From: Chlorella sorokiniana
Lineage: Eukaryota; Chlorophyta; Trebouxiophyceae; Chlorellales; Chlorellaceae
DNA length: 64,000 nucleotides
Direction: 5' to 3'
Assembly: GCA_025917655.1 (NCBI GenBank)
Contig: CP084616.1
Location: forward strand, 558,001 to 622,000
The notes beneath the pieces are model-generated. The model worked only from the letters and a program-made list of their open reading frames with translations. It was not told the origin of the DNA and made no database searches. The position numbers were made by a program, and so were the translations under genes. Below, piece after piece: positions 1 through 11,106 of the stretch (position 1 is the first letter of the stretch; each line of letters opens with the position of its first letter).

Positions 1-3000
1 GCCGCACACAGCATTGCCGGCTGCACAGCGCAGCGCGCCTCCCGCCCCGTGCCGCCGGCGCAGGTGACTTTCCATGACACCTCCCGCCAGCGCAAGCGCG
101 TCCCGCTGCTCAACGACTTCTTTGGCTTCATCCTGGGCTCGCTGAGTGACAAGGTGTGTGGGTGGGTGGGTGGGGGGCGGGGGGGGGGCTTTCTAATGGG
201 GGAGGAGGGAGGGGGGGCTTTCTAATGGGGGAAGGGGGGCTGTTTTGTTTATTTGTGAGGGTGGAAGGTGAGGGTGTTTGAGGCTGTGGGTGTGGTTTCT
301 AGGACAAGGTCGGGACGCAGGGCGGGCAGTGGGGAGAGGGGTTGGGGGTATCCGCGTGTCACGTGCATGGTCGATGGGAGTCAAAGTCGAGGTGGCAGCG
401 CTCTAGGCGACAAGCAGTCCATGGGGCCCCCAGGCTGTGCAGGCCTCGGGTTTGCCTGTGCAGGCGAGGAGTGCAGCAGCTGGCAGGCAGCCGACCCGCC
501 CTGCCCCCCCGCCGTGCTGGCGCCCGCTGCAGGGCGCGCTGTATGCGTCGCGGTCCAACAGCGAGTCTGCCAGTACCATTGTGTACCGCCCCTTCGAGGC
601 CTGGGCCCCCAACTCCGACTGGTCCCTCGCCCTGCCCAGTGAGCTGAGCTGGTGCCTGCGCTGCCGCTGTGCTGGCTGCAACGCTGCCGGTGTGGCGCGG
701 GCGCAGCAAAGTCGAGAGGGACGGCCCGGCCTCTCTTGTTGTGCCAACCCAGCTCAATCCCATTTGCATGGTGTACATGCGCTGCTCCCAAGGGCCGGCT
801 GCTTACCGAGCCTGCTGTGCCCGCTGCCTCCCTTGCTCGCTCCCCGCAGAGGGAGAGGAGGCGGAGTGTGCCGCAGCGGGCAGCTCCTTCTGCGCGGTGG
901 CCACCAGCCGCCGCCACCTGCGCCTGTTCAGCCCAGCCGGCAGCCAGACGCACCTGCTGACGCTGCCGGGCGCGCCCGTGGCGCTGGCCGCGTCGGGCCA
1001 CGCGCTCGCTGCGGCGTGGCACGCCGGCCCCCCGCCTCCAGCGGCGACCAGTGCCTGCGGTACGCGCTGTACGACGTGGCCGAGCAGCGCCAGCTGCACG
1101 CGGGGCCGCTGCCGCTGTCCCCGGGGGCCACCCTGGCCTGGCTGGGGTTCACTGAGGAGGGCCAGCTGGCCTCCTACGACTCCCACGGCGAGCTGCGGCT
1201 GCGCTCCGCCGACTTTGGGGGCACCTGGGTGACCGCATTCTCCGCCACGGCAGGTGCGGGCGGTGTGGGTGTGGGTGTGCGGGTGGGCGGTGTGTGTGAG
1301 GGGGGCTGCGCGCATGCCGCCGCTGGTCTACGCCTGCTTCCTGATCTGGCTGCATGCCAGCCGTCACGGACCTCCTCCATGGCTGCCGACTGCCATGGCA
1401 TCGGGCCCCTTATGAACCCCCCCGCATCTGCCTGGCTTGGCTTCCCGTGACCGCACGTCGCCTTCCCATTTCATGATCCACACCCCCTCCCCGTCTTCCC
1501 TCAGAGCGCAAGTCCACCGAGCAGTACTGGGTGGTGGGCCTGTCGGCGCGGGAACTACGCTGCATCGTGTGCGCCAACAGCCACGAGCCTGCGGTGCCCT
1601 CGGGTGGGTGGGGGCGACAGGCACCCAAGCCTTCATGCTGTGTCGCAGCACTGAGGTTTCATGCTGTGCGCATGCGCCCACTTGCTCGCGCGTGTTGCTA
1701 CGGCGGCAGCCGAGGGGCGCCGTGGTGCATGGCTCTGGTCGGCGTGCTTTCGGTGGGAGCCGCTCAGGCACGTTGGCAGGGGTGAAGGGTGCCAGCTGCT
1801 GCTGAAGTGTGCCGACCAGCTCTGCTGGCACCCGTGGGCCCCCCTGCCCCCCGCAGGCATGCAGCGGCCGGTGGTGACTGCTGTGCCGCTGCGGCCGCCT
1901 GTCGTGGCGGCAGACACCGCCATCTCGCCGTTTGAAGCCGATCTGATCAGGTGGGTCCCCTTCGCGCCAGGCTGGCTTGTGCCCCACGAGCCATGCCAGG
2001 CTGCAGAGCAGCAGCAGGCGGTCGCATGCGGTGGCTTGAGCGGGCGCGACCAGGCAGAATGCACCAGGGAAGGGCAGAGATGGCGGGAGGCTTCGTTCGG
2101 GGGGCCTCCACCACTGCTGACTCTGCTGCTGACACGCGCAACCGCCTCCGACCGCCGAATCCCAGGCACGGCGCCTTGCTCAGCCACCTGGGCGCTGCGG
2201 CGACGGAGGCCAAGGATTCGGACGAGGCCGAGCGGCTGGAAGCTGCGGTGCAGGCTGCGCAGGTTCGTGGCAGAGGGCTCTCCATTGATGCGGCGGCGGC
2301 GCCGTCCCTGTCAGCCGCTCCCACACTGCCCCGCTGGGCTGCTGCGCGCATGGCCAGCGCCGCACGCAGGGGGCAGCAATATGGGGAGCCGGCAAATCGA
2401 TGCTGCATCAAGCCTCATCATTCCCCTCGGCGTATGCAACGCCGCGCCCCCTGCCTTGGCCCCTTCACTCCTTGACCTGCCCTGCCACGCCGCTCACCTG
2501 GCCCTGCACCTCCACGGCCGTTGCAGCTGGAGGCCGACCGCATGTCGCTGCGCCTCATCCAGAAGCTGCTGGCCGCCGACCGCCAGGCGCGCGCCCTGGA
2601 GGCCGCCTGCTGCCTGCACAACATGCCGGCGCTGGAGGGGGCGCTCAAGCTGGCCAAACACCACAGGTAGAGGTGGGGGTGGGGGTGTGTTTGGTGGGCG
2701 ATTCCAGCGGCATGGGAGGAGGGGAGCGGGCCTGCTCCCATGGCTGCCACACAGGCGGCCAGGCTGGGCAGTACTCGTTTAAGTGCTTCCCGCCTGTCAG
2801 CCCCAGTCAGGCTGAGCGCTGCAGCAGCAAGCGCTGGGACGTGCAACCATGCCCTTATCTTTATGTTTGCAGGGCCACCGCGCTTGCCGAGCGCATCTCC
2901 GCAGCCATCGAGCAGCGCATGGCCCTGGAGGCGGCGGCGCTGGAACAGGCAGAGGCAGAGCACTACCAGCAGTACCACGACGATGTGGCACCACGGCAGG

Positions 3001-3403
3001 TGGGGGACAGCTGCCAGACGTGCAAGGCGCATCTTCCCAGCTGCCCCGGTGGCTCGCTTTCTGTGCACAGACCAGCGGTGAGGCCCTGTTGTTTGTCCCT
3101 TTTGCATCCTCCTGCGCAGCACGGAGCCATCACTCCGGTGCCAGGCCCCACGTTCACCGACCACCCAGCCGCTAGCCCAGCGGCGGCAGCGACCGGAGGC
3201 GACATGAGCCGTGCGGCGTCGCCGCCTCCGCGCCGCACGTCAGCCGGCGGCGGCGGGGGCGGCAACCCTTTGCCCGCCAAACCGTGGAGCATCCCGAGAA
3301 CTCGCCAGGCAATGCTTCTGCGGCGGCCGTGGTGGCGGCCAAGCGCAAGGCGCCGATGGGCGGCAACCCCTTCGCCCGCAAAACCAAGGCTGCCAAGGCG
3401 TGA
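1..3403 (+). CDS. CTF4: CTF4/AND-1 (WDHD1) replisome adaptor, 5'-truncated
   Basis: This is the C-terminal part of the Ctf4/AND-1 family, the trimeric hub that links the CMG helicase to DNA polymerase alpha at replication forks. Exons I can phase are 64-153, 533-638, 850-1253, 1505-1603, 1857-1950, 2166-2262, 2527-2666, 2873-2999 and 3120-3403; the amino-terminal WD40 part lies left of the window. The visible protein starts with the family's phrase FHDTSR and continues through a second beta-propeller (SepB-like) with phrases such as WLGFTEEG and YWVVGLS. It then enters the helical region (RMSLRLIQKLLAADRQ, ALAERISAAIEQRM). The C-terminus carries a basic tail ending GGNPFARKTKAAKA. The phases close only if one C is added in the run at 1028-1033 and one in the run at 3266-3268. 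The second addition creates a second NPFAR motif, which supports it. A TGTAA signal follows at 3743. Confidence 0.85.
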
Positions 3404-3742
3404 GGGCCGCGACGCGCAACAACAGCCATCGTCTGACCAGGCTCTCAGTGCAGCTTCAACTTGCTGCTGAGCGTTCTCGACTTGCATCTCACGTTCTGCA
3501 AGCTGATTTGCACCATGCTGCATGCAATGCGCCTGGCACCTGGCACCTGCCAAGCTACGCCGCCAGCGCTTTGCTGATTGGCACTGCTCTGGGCTTGCAG
3601 TGCAAGGCCCCAAGCGCAAAGGGACACTTGCAGCCCAAACAGGAAATCTGTGGCTGAGACCATTGAAGAGGCTTCCGAAAGACGTGAACTGGAGGTAACA
3701 AGGCTGGCCGCAGTACAGCCGGAGCTCGCTTTTGGCGGAAAA

Positions 3743-3747
3743 TGTAA
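3743..3747 (+). terminator. TGTAA polyadenylation signal of the CTF4 gene
   Basis: TGTAA is the usual green-algal poly(A) signal. It lies 340 bases after the CTF4 stop codon and only about 45 bases before the start codon of the next gene on the same strand. Confidence 0.55.
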
Positions 3748-3792
3748 TGTTCACCCATCGCAAATTCAGAAGAATATATCCTGGAGGTCATC

Positions 3793-5670
3793 ATGATGCG
3801 GCGGCGCGCTGCTTTAGCCTGCATACTCCTCTCTTTTATAGCAGGTGCCGCTTTTTATCCGCCCCACCTTTCCCTGATTGCAGCACGTTGTCGTGTCTGC
3901 GTATTTACCGCCCGCCGCTGTGCTGCCGGATCACCCCCACCGCCACCCGCTCACAAGCCGCCCGCCGCCGCTCACGTGGCAAGCTTGCAGGCGCGCTCGC
4001 CCGGCAAGAGCTGTCCCCGTGGGAGAAGGCCAGGTTCTTCGTGCAGTACGCCCCAACGCTGTACGAGGCCTTTGCCCAGGCCAAGCTGGAGCTGACGCTG
4101 AAGGCCATCCAGGTGACGCTGGGCGGGCCGCGCCGCGCTGCCGCGCCACCTGGCTCTGCCCCTGTTGCTGCCGGGACCATCGGAGGTTGACTCATTCTTG
4201 CGGCGCCTGCCACCCCCAGGCCCTGGACTTGGTGCATCACTACTCCAATCCGCTCCTGGCAGTCACATTCCTGGCGCTAGACGGTGAGCCGACCAGCCCT
4301 GGCCGCCCTTGCGCCTTGTTTGCGGGCCACCTGGCAAACCCCCCCGCTGCCAGCGTCTGCCTGGGCAGCACACAGAGCGCTAGTATTGCACAAGGTGCGG
4401 CGCTGCTGGTGGGTAGGGAGGTCACGCTGGTTTCGTAATCCCAGCCCTCCGCGCCCCGCCCCGGCAGATGCTGCGTGGCACGACTTGGCGCGCCATGCGC
4501 GGGGCGGCGTGCCAGTCAACAAAATGATGAGCGACCAGCCGTTTGTGCGGCAGGTGCGCTACGTCGCGCTGCGACGATTCACTCTTTGCTGCTGCTGCAC
4601 CCTGCTGGGGTCTGTGCAGCGCCGTGCACAGGCAGCGTGGCCCCGCCGCCGCACCTGCAGCACGTCCTGCACACTCTACTGCCGGCTGTCACTGTGCGCC
4701 AACCTCGCGAAGATGCGGCGGCCACTCCATCTGCCAGCATGCTGCCCATGAGGGTTGATCGCATCTCCACGCACCTCTGGCCCCGCCCTTGCTGGCTGGT
4801 GCCGCAGGTGCTGCAGGCCCACACCGTGGACTTCCCCTTCTTCACCAACTTCTGGCCCCGCCCGGGGGAGGCCCTCAGGGTGGACACCATGCTGCAGCAG
4901 CGCGCCATTCAGGCAAGCCGCGCTCAGGCCTGCGGCTGGGCTTTGCCGCTGCTCCGTGGCGGGAAGCCTGCCTGTGGGCACAGCTGCCTGTATTCCTCAT
5001 GAAGTGGATGCTGGTGCACGCTGGAAGGTGCCCCTGCGGCTGCACTGCCCGCTGCCCCCGCCTGCTCCTGCAGCTCCAGATCGGCAACGGCAGCACGCTG
5101 GTAGTGGCGGGCTACCAAAACTCGGGGCAGCTGGCGGCGACGGTGACCGACCTGCGGGCGGGCGCCAGCGTGCTGCACGTGCTGTCTGTGTGAGCGGCAG
5201 CTGGGCACGTTGCAGCCTGATCCTAGTGCTCTGGGTTCGGTGGTGCAGGGATCGTCTGGGGAGTGCCTTGGGGGTGTCAGCGCTCTGCAACTGCAGCCCG
5301 GTTGGAAAATGGCTGACCCGCCTGAGGCTTGCGCTGTGTCGGCTGCACCCTCATGCCCAATGCCCAGCCCGTCCCGTTTGGCCCTGTCGATGCCTGCAGA
5401 GCGGGAGGGCAGCTGCCGGCGGCAGAGGCGTCAGGAGGGGCAGCAGCAGGGACACGAGCAGGAGCGACAGCAGGCGCCGTGGGGCAGCAGCAAGCAGCAA
5501 CAACTGGCGCCGGCGCCTCGCAAGCAGCGGTCGAACCCGGGGCTGCGGCCCAGGCAGCGCAAGGCGAGACACAAACGCAGCGCGGGGCAGAGGTGGACGC
5601 CGGAGCGCAGGCGGGAGGACGAATCACTGGGGACGATGGAAGGATTCGGCTACAGGCGGGCCACAATTGA
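3793..5670 (+). CDS. secreted fasciclin (FAS1)-like protein
   Basis: Seven exons give an uninterrupted 271-residue protein: 3793-3844, 3991-4112, 4220-4283, 4468-4553, 4808-4912, 5074-5189 and 5400-5670. The product begins with a signal peptide (MMRRRAALACILLSFIAGAL). Next comes one domain whose order of motifs fits FAS1: a first block LLAVTFLALDDAAW in place of the usual VFAPTDAAF, a middle block FVRQVLQAHTV like the family's ILxYHVV, and a closing block GASVLHVLSV like the family's GVVHVIDxVL. FAS1 proteins are extracellular or cell-wall adhesion modules. The last exon is a low-complexity Ala/Gln/Thr/Gly tail of about 90 residues, as in wall-attached proteins. The match is by motif order and is divergent, so the family call is moderate while the gene model is firm. 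The intron after 4912 uses a GC donor (CAG/GCAAGC). Confidence 0.65.
4913..5073 (+). other. GC-AG intron
   Basis: The exon ends CGCGCCATTCAG and the intron opens GCAAGCC instead of GT. The acceptor is CTCCTGCAG at 5065-5073. Using this pair keeps the fasciclin-like reading frame open across all seven exons. Confidence 0.75.
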
Positions 5671-6351
5671 CGCCAGCTTGCAATCATGCGTGTGAAGCAT
5701 GGCGGCAATGCACACAGAGGGCACCACAGCGCACAACATCAAGGGCAGCATGCAAGGCTGGCCGGCTACAGGCGTGCAAGGGGGCACTCCAGAGCACTGG
5801 CAAGGCGGGATCCAGCGGTGGAGCAGTGTTGCGGCTGCGCCGTCACATGAAAAGCGGGCCCGCCGCCCTGTACTGCTGTCATTCCAGATGGCCAGAAAAC
5901 GCCGGAACAAATGACAATGAGGGCCAGCTTTGCTGCTGCCCACTGGCCGCTTGTCCCCCGCCTGCCGATCGCTGATGCTGACAGCACTCTGTTTGATCCA
6001 CACGGCCAACTATCCAGCCGACTGCACCTTGGAGTTCGGCAACGTGCAAAGCGCAAGCCTAGCAGATGCCTTCTTCGCATCCTCAAAGACCTCTGACAGC
6101 GGCGTGCTGGCGGAGGCCGCCGCGTGTGTGGCGCTGCTCAATCCAGCGCCTCGCCAACCAGGAGCCCTCCAAGAATGCCCGCCCCTGCCGCCACCAGCGT
6201 CTTGCCCATCCCTCCCTTGCTGCCTGGAGGTCCGTGCGTCACGCCGCTGCCTGGAGGGGGCACGCCCCAGCCTGCAGCTGCATGTTGAGAAGTGGACCGG
6301 GACACCGCGCTTTATGCCACCACTAGCCACTAGACTCAATGTACTGAACGG
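5671..6351. other. intergenic, no supported gene
   Basis: Probably holds the 3' UTR of the fasciclin-like gene and the 3' UTR of the minus-strand gene beyond it. Open frames exist on both strands but have no splice-consistent continuation, known motif or clear start context. I found no TGTAA here. Confidence 0.5.
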
Positions 6352-7338
6352 TCACTGCTCCCCGAAAGTTAGCGAATCTTGGCACCCAACCGCAATCCAA
6401 GACCTGGCTTGCCTGGAGGCTGGGAATAGTAGGCCGGGGGCATACTGATGTGCGGGGGCGGGCGGCGGAATCCCGGTTGGGACGGTGCCATAAAGGTGAG
6501 GAGGCTCATCAGCCGCCACGGGCTTCGCTTGCGGCTGGAACGCCTGCAGGCGGCAGGCAGCAGCCTGCGTGATGCAAGCCAAGCGACGTTTGTGCGAGGG
6601 GTGTCTCGGCCGAGGGCAACGCAGCAGGCAGCGCATGCAATGCGCCACGGCTCGCCTGCTGCTGCTGCTGCCACGAAACCTGGTGCGGCACGCCAGGCGC
6701 CGAAGGCCCCACGGAGGGCCCAAACGAGGCAGCCCACTCCGAGCTGGCTGCGGCGCCGCCCGCTGCGCCAGCTGGCCACGTCCCGCTGCCCGCCCCGCCG
6801 GCCCATGGCCCCGCTGCACTCCCGCTCCGCTGCTGGCCAGTCTTCAGCCCGGCGCCGCCCTCCGCCGTTGCCGCCGGAGTGAAGGGCGCGGTGGGCAGGC
6901 CGCTCGGTGCCAGGGAGCCCACGCTCGACCTGCCGCTGACCGCCGTGGTGCTCCACTGCTGCGACGGAGCCCCAGCCAGCTCCTTGGACGCCGGCCCCGC
7001 ATCCCCGCCCGCGGCAAAGGGGGAGGGCGGGTAGCGGGGGCGGGCGGCGCCTGCACTGCAGGGCCTGTTGCAGAGGCACACAAATGCAGCGCGGGCAGGT
7101 GTGAGAGGCTGTCGCAGCCTGGGCCTCAGCCAGGTGTGATGTCGGCAGGTCTGATGTCGGCAGGCGGAACATGTTCAGCAGCAGGAACCAACGCACCGGC
7201 TATGCCTCCACCTGTGGCGGGGTGCGCCCCCAGCTGCTGCTCATGCCACGGATGCTCTGCTCGGGCAAAGCCAGGCAGCTTGTGGGTGTGGTGCTGCTGG
7301 ACGCGCTTGGGGCTGGGGCTGGAGCAGCAGGCTCCCAT
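6352..7338 (-). CDS. possible MGACCS paralogue, Pro/Gln-rich
   Basis: The ATG at 7338 opens MGACCSSPSPKRVQQHHTH. This closely resembles the start of the next gene up the strand (MGACCSRPSTLGAGPSSYHD), including the following KLPGF versus KVHGF. A Gly at position 2 with Cys at 4 and 5 is the classic context for N-myristoylation plus palmitoylation, so membrane anchoring is inferred. A good donor follows near 7211. Downstream minus-strand segments rich in Pro, Ala, Gly and Gln (about 7053-6500, then 6530-6352) could be later exons, but I could not close the phases and no conserved C-terminus like that of the neighbour is visible. It may be a diverged or decaying tandem copy. The first exon is reasonably supported; the end is a guess. 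Confidence 0.35.
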
Positions 7339-7769
7339 GCTTGGATCTGCCAAAGCCTTAAGGGACCGAATGCAAGGATGGAAAGAGTCAAATATGGCCG
7401 AAGATGGCAGGCCTGGCTGTCCGAGGCTTTGTGGTTTGCGGGAGGCCCTTGCTAGAAAGCAGCGGCGGCGGCAGCCACCCGCCCAGGCACTGCTCTGTGC
7501 TTTCAGCGCGCTGCCCGCCTAATTGCTGTTTCAACAAGCCTCGATCCACCTGTCTTTCTACTTGTCTATCTTGATTTCAAAACAAAGATTATCTAGCCAC
7601 TTGCCAATGACTACGCCGGCGCCAGCAGGGAGGCAATGCAAACGGAAGATGCCAATCAAGCTGCGCCCCTGTCTTTCGCAGCCTGGGGCAGCCGGTCTCT
7701 TGTCCAGTCAGCCTGGAGCCCTCCATCCCTTAGCTGCAATGCAGGCACCATGCTGTGGCTCTCTGCTCC

Positions 7770-8355
7770 TCAAAATCCGCCAGAGTCGTCAAAGCCGCCG
7801 CCGTCAAAGCCGCCGCCATCGTAGCCGCCGCCGCCGTCGTTATCGTGCACCACCGTGTTGTTCACCACATCAGGGGTGACGGCATCTGCTAGCACCAGCC
7901 CGCCTAGCAGCCCCGCCCCGCGCCCAGGGCTGCTGCGCCGCCGGGACCCATGCCAGGGCGGCGGCCGCCATAGGGGGAGCCGGCGCGTAGTACGGCCCTG
8001 CGCATGGGCGGCCTTGAGGCATGCCCAGTTGCTAGGGCACGCTGGCGGCACAGTCCAGCACTCCAGCAGGGATCAAGACATGCCCACGTGCGCAACTCGG
8101 CAGTATGGGCTACCTCCCACCTGCAGGGTAACCAGCATACTGGTACTGCTGCGCCTGTCCCGGAAAGTAGGGACCCGGGTATGTGGCTGCCTGCTGCGGG
8201 GGCGGCCAGCCAGAGGGGCCCGGCGGGTATGCGGCGGCGCCTGGCGGCGCCAGCCCGCCAATGCTAGCGTAGCCGCCGAAACCGTGCACCTTGTGGTCGT
8301 GATAGCTGCTGGGCCCTGCCCCAAGGGTGCTGGGGCGAGAGCAGCACGCGCCCAT
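7770..8355 (-). CDS. membrane-anchored Gly/Pro/Tyr-rich protein with MGACCS N-terminus
   Basis: Two exons, 8355-8121 and 7997-7770, give a protein of about 154 residues. It opens MGACCSRPS, a likely dual acylation site. A segment rich in Pro, Tyr and Gln follows (YPPGPSGWPPPQQ, YPGPYFPGQAQQYQY). Then comes GPGGAAALGAG and a short hydrophobic GLLGGLVLADAV, and the end is acidic and glycine-rich (GGGYDGGGFDGGGFDDSGGF). This arrangement resembles plant and algal glycine/proline-rich XYPPX proteins; no enzyme signature is present. The middle and end are joined only if one C is restored at plus-strand run 7911-7914 and one G at run 7973-7977. With those the total length becomes an exact multiple of three. 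It probably acts at a membrane face; the role is unknown. Confidence 0.6.
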
Positions 8356-9145
8356 GACAGAAGCACGCAGCTCCTGGGCAGCAGCTTTGAAAGCAGCGCC
8401 GGCAGGGGCAGAGGAGACGGCAGGGTGGGCAGCGGGGTGGGCAGCAGCGGCAGGGGAAGCTGGCTGAGAACGGATTCAACCTTGAAACCCCTCCAATGCC
8501 CGGCTGGGGTCCATTGAAGGTTGTGGGGCGAGGCACCTGCTGTGCCAACCTGGCAGCTTCCTGGTGCAAACCGCCACAGCTGCTGTCAGCTGTCAGTGAT
8601 GCTTGACAGTGGCAAAGCCTCATTGAAGGCACGAAACCCAGACCAAAGGCTGATGAGAAAGAATTCACACACATGAACGGAGCAGGGAGGGCAGGAACCC
8701 TTGCTGCTCGTTCGGTTTGTCCGTGAGACACACCATCATTGCAACACAAGACCAAGACGGAATACGTAAGGGAAAAGGACATGAAACCAAGGAGAAACGT
8801 GTTGTCAATGGTAATGTCCGCCGTCCACCAATGGCTCATCATCAGCCATGCACTGTGCAAGGGAGCCATTCCCATCTGCTGGCGGTGAGCTGCGCTGTGC
8901 GCTGGGGCGGGACACGGTGCATTGGCAGCCTGGTTCCCAGTCTGCCGGTTCCTAATTCGCGCTGGCCTCTGGCAGCTCAGCGCGATTGCCTCTTCACCTG
9001 CAGAAACTTGGTCGATGGCACGGTGAGGAGTTTCCCGCTCGGGACGCCCCACAGCAAGGCTTGTCCATAGCATCGGTGCTCCGAATACGATCTTATCTAC
9101 TTCTAGAAGCGTGTGGAAGAAGTCGCACATCTATAGCGCGACAGC
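8356..9145. other. divergent promoter region
   Basis: This 790-base gap separates two divergently transcribed genes and must hold both 5' UTRs and promoters. It is less GC-rich than the flanking exons, especially 8640-8830. I see no further gene and no motif I can name. Confidence 0.5.
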
Positions 9146-10489
9146 ATGCGGCCGACGTGCAGTGCCGCTGCCGCCGCACCCACCACGCGCTTGCCCACGG
9201 GGCTCCACGTCCGCTGTGTGAGCCGGCGCGACGTGCCGTTCCTATTCGGCGAGATCTATCAGCGGCGATGCTACCTGCGGCATGGCATCGCCCTGCCGCC
9301 TGGAGGCACCGTCATCGACTGTGGGGCCAACATCGGCCTGTTCAGCCTGCTAGCGGCTGAGGAGCTCGGTGCCGAGGTGCGGCGCTGCAGCGGCTGCACA
9401 TCCATGCTGCTCGTCAGTATACACGCAGTTTACAAGTTCAGTTTCTTTCGTGGTTATTTTGCCTCACTGCTGGCACCTCTGGCGGCGCCCCTCCCCCCCC
9501 AGGGACTGGTCCTGGCCTGTGAGCCCATCCCGCCCACGTTTGAGTGCCTGCAGCACAACGCAGCCGCGCACCGCGAGTGGTGCTTGCAGCGGCAGCAGGG
9601 CCAGCCTGCGCTGCCCCAACAGGGGCCCGTCGCCCAGTTTGCCTCACAGCAGCAGCAGCAGCAGCAGCAGCAGCGGCAGCAGCAGGCGCGGCCGCCTGCG
9701 CGGATAGTGGCGTTGAATGTCGGCGTGGGCAGCGGGCAGCAGGGCTCTGCGGCTTTCACGTTCTACCCCCGCGCCGCCGGCTGGAGCAGCATGCGGCCGG
9801 AGGAGGAGGGCGTGCGGGACGACATGGGCGCGTTCCTGGATGCCGCGCTGACTTCCAGCGAGGCGGCGGCGGCAGCGGGACTGGACCCTGCCACCGCGGC
9901 GCTGGGGCGTGCCCTGCGCTCCGCTGCGCCGCGCTGGCTGTACGAGCGGTGTGGCGGCGAGCGGTGGGCGCCATGCTGCGCGGTGCGCGCAGCGTGGCCT
10001 GCCCGCTGCTCAGCGTGTCGCAGTTGATCGAGCAGTACCAGCTTCCCGCGGTGGACCTGCTGAAGGTGGACGTGGAGCGCGCTGAGCTGGAGGTGCTGCG
10101 AGGCGTGGAAGGTGGGTGGAAGCTGAGCGACAGCGCCCGCCACCACGCCTTCGGGCCGGCAGCCAGCGCGGCAGCCGCCTCAAGAAGCACCGGACCACCA
10201 CTTCCACGCCCTCACCCCCTGCTGCCTGTTCACTTCCTGCTTCCCGCTTCCTGCTTCCTGCTTCCTGCAACACCATTCAAATCCCGCTGCCAACATGCTG
10301 GGTGTCCTTGGCTGTGCCGCAGACCGCCACTGGCCGTTGGTGCGCCAGGCGGCGCTGGAGGTGCACGCGGCTGACCTGGAGGAGGTCCTGGAGATACTGC
10401 GGTACCGGGCCGGCTTCCTCAGCGTGGTGGTGGAGCAGGAAGCTGCCCTGGCAGGCACCTCCCTGCATGCGGTCTACTGCCGCCGGTAG
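9146..10489 (+). CDS. FkbM-family SAM-dependent methyltransferase
   Basis: Exons 9146-9376, 9503-10111 and 10323-10489. The protein has the FkbM/methyltransferase 21 pattern: SAM-binding motif GGTVIDCGANIGLFSLLAAE near residue 52, acidic motif II LACEPIPPTFECLQHN, and the late motif VDLLKVDVERAELEVLRGVE with the catalytic-region Asp. FkbM enzymes O-methylate small molecules, sugars or glycans; the substrate cannot be told. A Gln run encoded by CAG repeats at about 9646-9684 sits in a loop between motif II and the next strand. The C-terminal exon is a short beta/alpha extension ending LHAVYCRR. Exon 2 stays in frame only with one G added in the GGG at 9966-9968; then the three exons sum to 1008 bases. 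No transit or signal peptide is obvious beyond an Ala/Thr-rich start. Confidence 0.8.
9646..9684 (+). repeat. CAG microsatellite encoding polyglutamine
   Basis: A nearly pure CAG run (one CGG interruption) inside the FkbM methyltransferase reading frame, encoding about nine Gln, Arg, then three Gln. Confidence 0.9.
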
Positions 10490-11106
10490 CCATTATGATC
10501 ATGATCACCACCCCTGCTGCCAGTGCACCAAACCTTGATCACTGGCAGGTCAATGCACATGAAACTCCCGCCACGCGCTGCTTGACCGTTGGCTGTGCCA
10601 AAATGCTGGTTTACAGGGCTTGCAGGCTGACAAGGAATAGGGCAGAGGCATCGTGTGTTGGCAAAAAGGGGGATGGTTGCAAAGGCAGCGCATGTGCGGG
10701 ACGACAATGGCTAGGAGGCACTTGCAGCTGGAAGGCCAGTTTGACAGAAGGCATTCTGAGCGATCCCCTCAGGTGGGCGGGTGTGGGGGAGACCAACACG
10801 GCGTGTGGGCCGGCAGCAGTCAATCGGACAGCGGCCGCCACGGCACGCCCCCGGCGGGCTCAGCCGCGCCGCAGGCGGCTGCCTCTCACTGGGGCTGGTT
10901 GTTGTAGAGGGACATGCTGCAGGGACGGGGTTCAAGAAAGCGCATGAAACGGCAAGTTCAAGCAGCAGCACTCGCAACTGTACACCATCAACACGAGCAG
11001 CAGGCCGCCTGCAACGCGCCCTGCGCAGCAGGCAGCCCACGACCACCCCCGCCACCCCCCAGGCTGCGCAGCACTGCACCCCGCCGCCGCCGCCGCCGCC
11101 GCCTCC
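10490..11106. other. convergent 3' UTRs
   Basis: Space between two converging genes. It contains the minus-strand TGTAA of the CHCHD2-like gene (plus-strand TTACA at 10611-10615). No gene is visible. Confidence 0.5.
10611..10615 (-). terminator. TGTAA polyadenylation signal of the CHCHD2-like gene
   Basis: TGTAA read on the minus strand, about 490 bases after the CHCHD2-like stop codon. Confidence 0.45.

Noticed and set aside
5930-6448. Plus-strand frame with fragments such as NYPADCTLEFGNVQ
   Set aside because: No supported exon structure or homology recognised, and it overlaps the possible end of a minus-strand gene.
8264-9130. A 288-codon minus-strand frame across the divergent promoter
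   Set aside because: Overlaps the supported MGACCS first exon in another frame and has no recognisable domain.
10235-10268. CTTCCTGCTTCC repeats as a possible regulatory or mobile-element end
   Set aside because: It is a short simple repeat inside an intron, part of the pyrimidine-rich tract before an acceptor.
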